NCBI GenBank assembly: GCA_039888615.1
Contig: JBDQQS010000003.1
Direction: 5' to 3' (one strand)
Source: Flavimaribacter sp039888615
GTDB taxonomy: Bacteria > Pseudomonadota > Alphaproteobacteria > Rhizobiales > Rhizobiaceae
DNA length: 64,000 nt
The notes beneath the pieces are model-generated. The model worked only from the letters and a program-made list of their open reading frames with translations, was not told the origin of the DNA and did no database searches. The translations under genes were made by a program, and so were the position numbers. Below, in pieces: positions 60,454 to 64,000 of this stretch; position 1 is the first letter of the stretch; each line of letters opens with the position of its first letter.

Positions 60454-61668
60454 ATGTCCCCTCGCGAAACAGAAACCCTTCGACCCCTTCCAGTTACTGC
60501 CGACGAATTCCGTCCCGATCCGCATCAGGGCTACGCTCTATACAGGCCGCAAACTGCAGTAATCGACTTCGGCGATGGCGTTGCGAGCGCCATCCGCCAC
60601 GATGACGTCGTCGCCATGATGACCGATCCCCGTACCCGCCAGCTCGAAACCGAGGCGCTGGCGTTCCGCGGAATCAGTTCCGGCGCACTCCATGATTTCT
60701 ATTCAAACAGCCTGCTGCTTTCCAATCCGCCGGACCACGCCCGCCGCCGCGCGCCGCTTTCGCGCACCTTTGCTTCAAAACTCATGGAGCTATGGCGTCC
60801 GCGCGTTCGCGAACTGGTAGAAGGCATGATCGACGACGCTGCGAAAGAGAATGAATTCGATGTCCTGACGCAGATCGCGTCGCCGCTGCCGTCGCGGATC
60901 ATCGCCGAAATCCTCGGCGCTCCGGAAGAAGACGCGCCGCGCTTCGCGGAAATGGTCTACACCATGTCGCGCGGCCTTGGCGGTTTTCGCATGGAGGATT
61001 TCCCCGGCATCGAAACAGTCGCGCGCGATCTCTGCGCCTACGTGGAAAATCTGCTGGAGGAGCGCCGGCGACAGCCGCGCGACGACTTCCTCTCCCACTA
61101 CCTGGAGCGCGTGTCGGGCGAAAACGGGCTCGATCCGAAAGAGACCATGATTCAGGTGGTCAGCCTGATCATTGGCGGCAGCGACACCACCCGCTTCGCC
61201 TTCACGATGCTCGTCTCTCTTCTTTTGACCCATCGCGACCAGTGGGAGGACTTGTGCCGCAATCCCGACCTTGTGCCCGGCGCGGTTCGCGAGGGTCTTC
61301 GCTATGAACCCTCGGTGGGATCGATCGCCCGCGTCGTCCTCGAACCGCTGGACATCGGCGGCGTCGCCTTCAAGCCCGGAGCGCTCGTGCAACTGTCGAT
61401 GCTTTCCGCGCAACGCGATGAAAGGATTTTCGCCGACCCGCAGCGGTTTGACATCAGGCGCGAGGATCATCCGCGCTGGAGCGTGAGTTTCGGCATGGGC
61501 GCGCATCGCTGCCTTGGCGAGGCGCTGGCCCGCGCGGAACTGGAGGAGGCGCTCGCCGCCCTTGCCCGCAAGCTGCCGAACCTCGCTCTGGCTGGAGAGC
61601 CTGCGAGAGCCAAGGGCCATGTCGGCATTCGCGGCGTCGGGCCGTTGGTCGTCAGATCCCGGTCGTGA
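60454..61668 (+). CDS. Cytochrome P450
   Basis: A 404-aa protein. The heme loop is FGMGAHRCLGEALARAELEE with the Cys ligand; the I-helix has IIGGSDTTRFAF; E-x-x-R is EGLRYEPS. Cytoplasmic class-I bacterial type needing a ferredoxin and reductase, neither of which is nearby. Position after the purine genes suggests oxidative N- or O-dealkylation but no substrate can be named. Its 3' end overlaps the convergent MDR gene by 17 nt. Confidence 0.92.
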   Translation: MSPRETETLRPLPVTADEFRPDPHQGYALYRPQTAVIDFGDGVASAIRHDDVVAMMTDPRTRQLETEALAFRGISSGALHDFYSNSLLLSNPPDHARRRAPLSRTFASKLMELWRPRVRELVEGMIDDAAKENEFDVLTQIASPLPSRIIAEILGAPEEDAPRFAEMVYTMSRGLGGFRMEDFPGIETVARDLCAYVENLLEERRRQPRDDFLSHYLERVSGENGLDPKETMIQVVSLIIGGSDTTRFAFTMLVSLLLTHRDQWEDLCRNPDLVPGAVREGLRYEPSVGSIARVVLEPLDIGGVAFKPGALVQLSMLSAQRDERIFADPQRFDIRREDHPRWSVSFGMGAHRCLGEALARAELEEALAALARKLPNLALAGEPARAKGHVGIRGVGPLVVRSRS

Positions 61669-62653
61669 CGACGACCTTTCCGTGCTTTTGGCGTGGTTTA
61701 CTGAGATAATCGAAGGCCTCCTTGTACTCCTCCATCGGATAGACCCGGTCGATGCTGGGCGCCAGGCGGCCGGAACCGATCATCTCGTAGACGAAATCCA
61801 TCCCGCGCCGGCAGGTCTGCGGATTTTCCACGTAGTTGAACAGCGAATAGGGATGGAAGACGGCGTTCTTCTGGAACATGTCGACGATCGGCAGGCTCGG
61901 AAAATGTTCATCGAGCGTGCCGTAGAAGAAGATCCGGGAATCCCGCGCCAGCGCAGGGCTGTATCGGTGTATCAGGCTCGCGCCGACCGGATCGAAGACG
62001 GCGTCCACGCCGTGACCGTCCGTCATTCGGTTGATCGCGTCGGCGATGTCCGTCTCTTCGTCGGTAACGATGACATGGTCGGCGCCCATTTCCATGAGAT
62101 AGTCCGTATTGCGTTCGAAACGCGTCGTGCCGATCATGTTCGCACCCAGGATCCTGCCGATCTGCAGCGAGGCGGCGCCTGCGGTGCTGGTGGCGGCCGT
62201 CACGAGCACATGGCTGCCCGGACCAACTTTTGAGACCTCTCCGAGCGGGAAAAACGCCGTCATGTATTGCATCCAGATGGAGGCGCTTTCCACGGCGTTC
62301 AGCCCCTCCGGCGCCCTGGCGACGAAGCGCTGATCGATGACCAGGGATTCCGTGCTGGCGCCGCGATTGCCATAGAAATAAGGCAGTGTTCCCATGCGAT
62401 CGCCGATCCTGACTCCCTCGACGCCAGGACCGATCGCGTCCACGATACCCGCCGCCTCGATGCCCACGCGCGCCGGAAATTCCGGAAAGCTGAAGGAATA
62501 GCGGTCCCACATCAGGTCCATGTCGCCCCAGTTGAGCGCGAAAGCCTCGACGGCGAGGCGGAGCTCGCCCTCGCCCGGTTCCTCCAGCGCCACATCCTCC
62601 AGGGTCAGGCTCTGATACCCCTTGTAATCGTGCAAAAGCCAGGCGCGCGGCAT
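61652..62653 (-). CDS. Zinc-independent MDR / NADPH:quinone oxidoreductase-like protein
   Basis: A 333-aa protein. GroES-like N-domain (ALNWGDMDLMWDRY; PARVGIEAAGIVDAIGPGVE) and Rossmann domain with HVLVTAATSTAGAASLQIGR. The Cys/His ligands of zinc alcohol dehydrogenases are absent. It probably reduces quinones or enones. Controlled by a TTTTAG-N5-CTAAAA dyad 22-38 bp upstream. Confidence 0.88.
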   Translation of the reverse strand: MPRAWLLHDYKGYQSLTLEDVALEEPGEGELRLAVEAFALNWGDMDLMWDRYSFSFPEFPARVGIEAAGIVDAIGPGVEGVRIGDRMGTLPYFYGNRGASTESLVIDQRFVARAPEGLNAVESASIWMQYMTAFFPLGEVSKVGPGSHVLVTAATSTAGAASLQIGRILGANMIGTTRFERNTDYLMEMGADHVIVTDEETDIADAINRMTDGHGVDAVFDPVGASLIHRYSPALARDSRIFFYGTLDEHFPSLPIVDMFQKNAVFHPYSLFNYVENPQTCRRGMDFVYEMIGSGRLAPSIDRVYPMEEYKEAFDYLSKPRQKHGKVVVTTGI

Positions 62654-62674
62654 GGTGATCCTTTCCAGCTGCTA

Positions 62675-62691
62675 TTTTAGTGGCACTAAAA
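62675..62691. promoter_or_regulatory. Palindrome TTTTAG-N5-CTAAAA, copy 2
   Basis: TTTTAG TGGCA CTAAAA, same arms as 35164-35180. It lies just before the MDR gene start, in a position that would overlap its promoter. Confidence 0.55.
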
Positions 62692-62736
62692 TTTCACAGC
62701 GTAAGGACGAGATGTCAAGCGCCCATTCGGCCCCAC

Positions 62737-63006
62737 TCAAGGGAGTCGGTGATGGTGGGCCTCATAACGTCCGACGGACTCGCGGGCCGTTCTGCCAATC
62801 GATGCAACGCCGTAAACCAACGTGGCCAGAGCCAGGATGAGAAATGAAGCTCCAAGAAAGTATGAATGCAGGACAAATGCGAAGGCGAGAGCCGCCAGGA
62901 TCAGAGCCAGATTGATCACGATCCACTTCACGAGATGAAGGACGCTGTAATAGGTCTTCTCATGTGTGTCGAAATCGTCGTCGGAATTTGCTGATTCCTG
63001 TGCCAT
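62737..63006 (-). CDS. Small membrane protein, aa3-type cytochrome oxidase subunit IV-like
   Basis: An 89-aa protein. The N-terminus (DFDTHEKTYYSVLHLVKWIV) follows the pattern of bacterial aa3 cytochrome c oxidase subunit IV (acidic start, H-E-x-T-Y, then W and a membrane helix). It has a second hydrophobic segment (about 45-70), longer than the usual one-helix form. No other oxidase gene is near, so the assignment is tentative. The reading frame is open further upstream, but the Met at 63006 best fits this family. Confidence 0.5.
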   Translation of the reverse strand: MAQESANSDDDFDTHEKTYYSVLHLVKWIVINLALILAALAFAFVLHSYFLGASFLILALATLVYGVASIGRTARESVGRYEAHHHRLP

Positions 63007-63163
63007 TGCCGAGATCGACCGAATGCCGGTCGCTCCTGTCGTGAAAGAACATGGCAGGTCGGAGTTCCCGAACGCAGACGGGTCGGCTCGGGAACTGTCA
63101 CCGGGCCATACGTGTTTATACTCCAAAGACAGAGTTGTGACAATCAAACAGGAGTGACACGAC

Positions 63164-63454
63164 ATGAATGTCACAGGAGAAAACGAAACGATGACCGGCC
63201 GGCGAAACGCGCCGGAATCGAAGGCCAGACGGAAGCCGGGCGCCCGTTTGCGCGCCACTGCATTCGTCATGCCTGAATTCCACCTCAACGCCTTCAGCAT
63301 GCCCGGCCATCCACCGCGCCCGGGCGAAGCCGGGGGTTCGTTCCGGCCAGCCGAAAGTCTTTACGCCGAACGAAACCAGCGAAACTGGGCGACGATCCTG
63401 CTGTCGTTCCTCATTCTGCTGACGGTCATCGGCGTAATGCTATCACTACTTTGA
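63164..63454 (+). CDS. Small single-pass membrane protein, unknown function
   Basis: A 96-aa protein. Basic, Pro-rich N-terminal part and one C-terminal hydrophobic helix (about residues 76-96). AGGAG lies about 9 nt before the ATG. No recognised domain. Divergent from the aa3-type subunit-like gene. Confidence 0.55.
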   Translation: MNVTGENETMTGRRNAPESKARRKPGARLRATAFVMPEFHLNAFSMPGHPPRPGEAGGSFRPAESLYAERNQRNWATILLSFLILLTVIGVMLSLL

Positions 63455-63479
63455 TAGGCTGCTCCTGAGGTGCAGGTTC

Positions 63480-63809
63480 ATGACCAGACATACCCATCAA
63501 CTGGCGGAAACCCTTCCGCCAGCGCTGAACAACGCTTCTCCGCCGGCAAGACCAACCGCTGCGAGACATTATCCCGAACTGCTTGCCAAGCTCAGGGAAC
63601 TGGGCGGCAAACTTGATCGCAGCGGCTGTTCGCTCCGGGATCTGATCCTTTGGGAGCAGAACGTCCTTCCGCTTCTTTCAGACGCCGAGCGCGACCTGCT
63701 CCTGTCGCGGCGGGACCACCGGTCGGGTTTCGATCCAGAAGATCTCCCCGAACTGCGCTGGAAGAACCTGCGCCGGATCATGATGCGCCGCAAGGGCCTC
63801 AGGATATGA
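63480..63809 (+). CDS. Hypothetical protein, 109 aa
   Basis: Soluble, charged, helix-rich protein with a conserved-looking centre (CSLRDLILWEQNVLPLLSDA) and a basic C-terminus (RRIMMRRKGLRI). It follows the previous gene by 25 bp in the same direction. No family assigned. Confidence 0.5.
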   Translation: MTRHTHQLAETLPPALNNASPPARPTAARHYPELLAKLRELGGKLDRSGCSLRDLILWEQNVLPLLSDAERDLLLSRRDHRSGFDPEDLPELRWKNLRRIMMRRKGLRI

Positions 63810-63829
63810 TGACATTTCGATGTCGCTGA

Positions 63830-64000
63830 TCAGCAGGCCGGCTTCCTCGCCGCCAGATCGATCAGCGCCGACATGCCGTCATGACCCGGGCCTTCGCTGA
63901 TTTCGCAGTCATGGGTTTCCAGGGATATGATCTCGAAATCTCCGAACGCCTTTTCCAGAAGATCGCGGGTATACATGTGCTCGCGTTGCGGCGGACCGCC
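63830..64000 (-). CDS. Class I SAM-dependent methyltransferase, C-terminal part only
   Basis: Partial gene running in from the right edge. The 56 visible residues (PQREHMYTRDLLEKAFGDFE, then a CEISEGPGHDGMSALIDLAA block and Cys-terminal end) match the C-terminus of small SAM methyltransferases, where Y-T-x-x-x-L and E-G-x-x-H-x-G are recurrent. The SAM-binding motifs lie outside the window. Substrate unknown. Confidence 0.6.
   Translation of the reverse strand, partial: GGPPQREHMYTRDLLEKAFGDFEIISLETHDCEISEGPGHDGMSALIDLAARKPAC

Overview
The window looks like the chromosome of an alphaproteobacterium, probably of the order Hyphomicrobiales or a close marine relative. This rests on GC-rich codon use, dense operons with ATGA-type overlaps, an IalB-type exported protein at the left edge, an aa3-oxidase subunit IV-like peptide, and a large purine/ABC transporter repertoire typical of that group. 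No rRNA, tRNA, insertion sequence, phage or CRISPR was found. Taxonomy is inference.

Layout. 1-7.5 kb holds envelope and housekeeping genes: partial IalB (-), a CaCA cation/proton antiporter (-), an unassigned polytopic membrane protein (-), a gamma-glutamyltransferase (-), a YHS-domain protein (+), a HupE/UreJ-type membrane protein (-) and a cupin (+). 7.8-24.8 kb (+) is the most unusual region. It encodes an ABC exporter-like protein whose nucleotide-binding domain has lost its catalytic motifs and gained about 285 residues, a stand-alone cyclic-nucleotide-binding protein, an exported LysM+FecR+Ig-like protein, two exported PKD-array proteins of 953 and 2112 aa that share a novel N-terminal domain, and a membrane-bound class III adenylate cyclase with an extracytoplasmic sensor. 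Three of the junctions are start/stop overlaps or short gaps. The set looks like a local cAMP circuit linked to a giant surface or periplasmic protein, and I know of no named system that matches it.

24.8-29.9 kb contains ordinary accessory genes: an esterase, a DHA2 MFS exporter, an SDR with a Phe in place of the catalytic Tyr, a tyrosine phosphatase, an HxlR regulator and a DHFR-like reductase. 29.9-50.3 kb (-) and 50.8-61.7 kb (+) form two divergent arms of a large purine/nucleobase catabolic island. The minus arm has an M20 peptidase, a polyamine-type ABC importer, two adenine deaminase-family proteins, a molybdenum hydroxylase (2Fe-2S subunit plus fused FAD/Mo subunit), an amidohydrolase, a GMC oxidoreductase, a split TPP decarboxylase, a LysR regulator, a GST, a free Rieske protein and a small acylphosphatase-like protein. 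The plus arm has a BMP-type nucleoside ABC importer, an 8-oxoguanine deaminase-like enzyme, guanine deaminase, a LivK-type binding protein and a P450.

Each arm carries one oxygenase that has the mononuclear-iron domain but no Rieske domain. Together with the GST and the free Rieske protein, this recalls the NdmC/NdmD/NdmE N7-demethylase of caffeine-degrading Pseudomonas. The cluster may therefore take up and process methylated or oxidised purines. The 511-bp divergent region between the arms has a good sigma-54 -24/-12 match, several dyads, and a 15-bp motif repeated upstream of the TPP genes, which suggests nitrogen-linked control.

61.6-64 kb holds a quinone-reductase-like MDR enzyme (its upstream 17-bp palindrome also occurs upstream of the polyamine-type binding protein), small membrane proteins, and a partial methyltransferase at the right edge.
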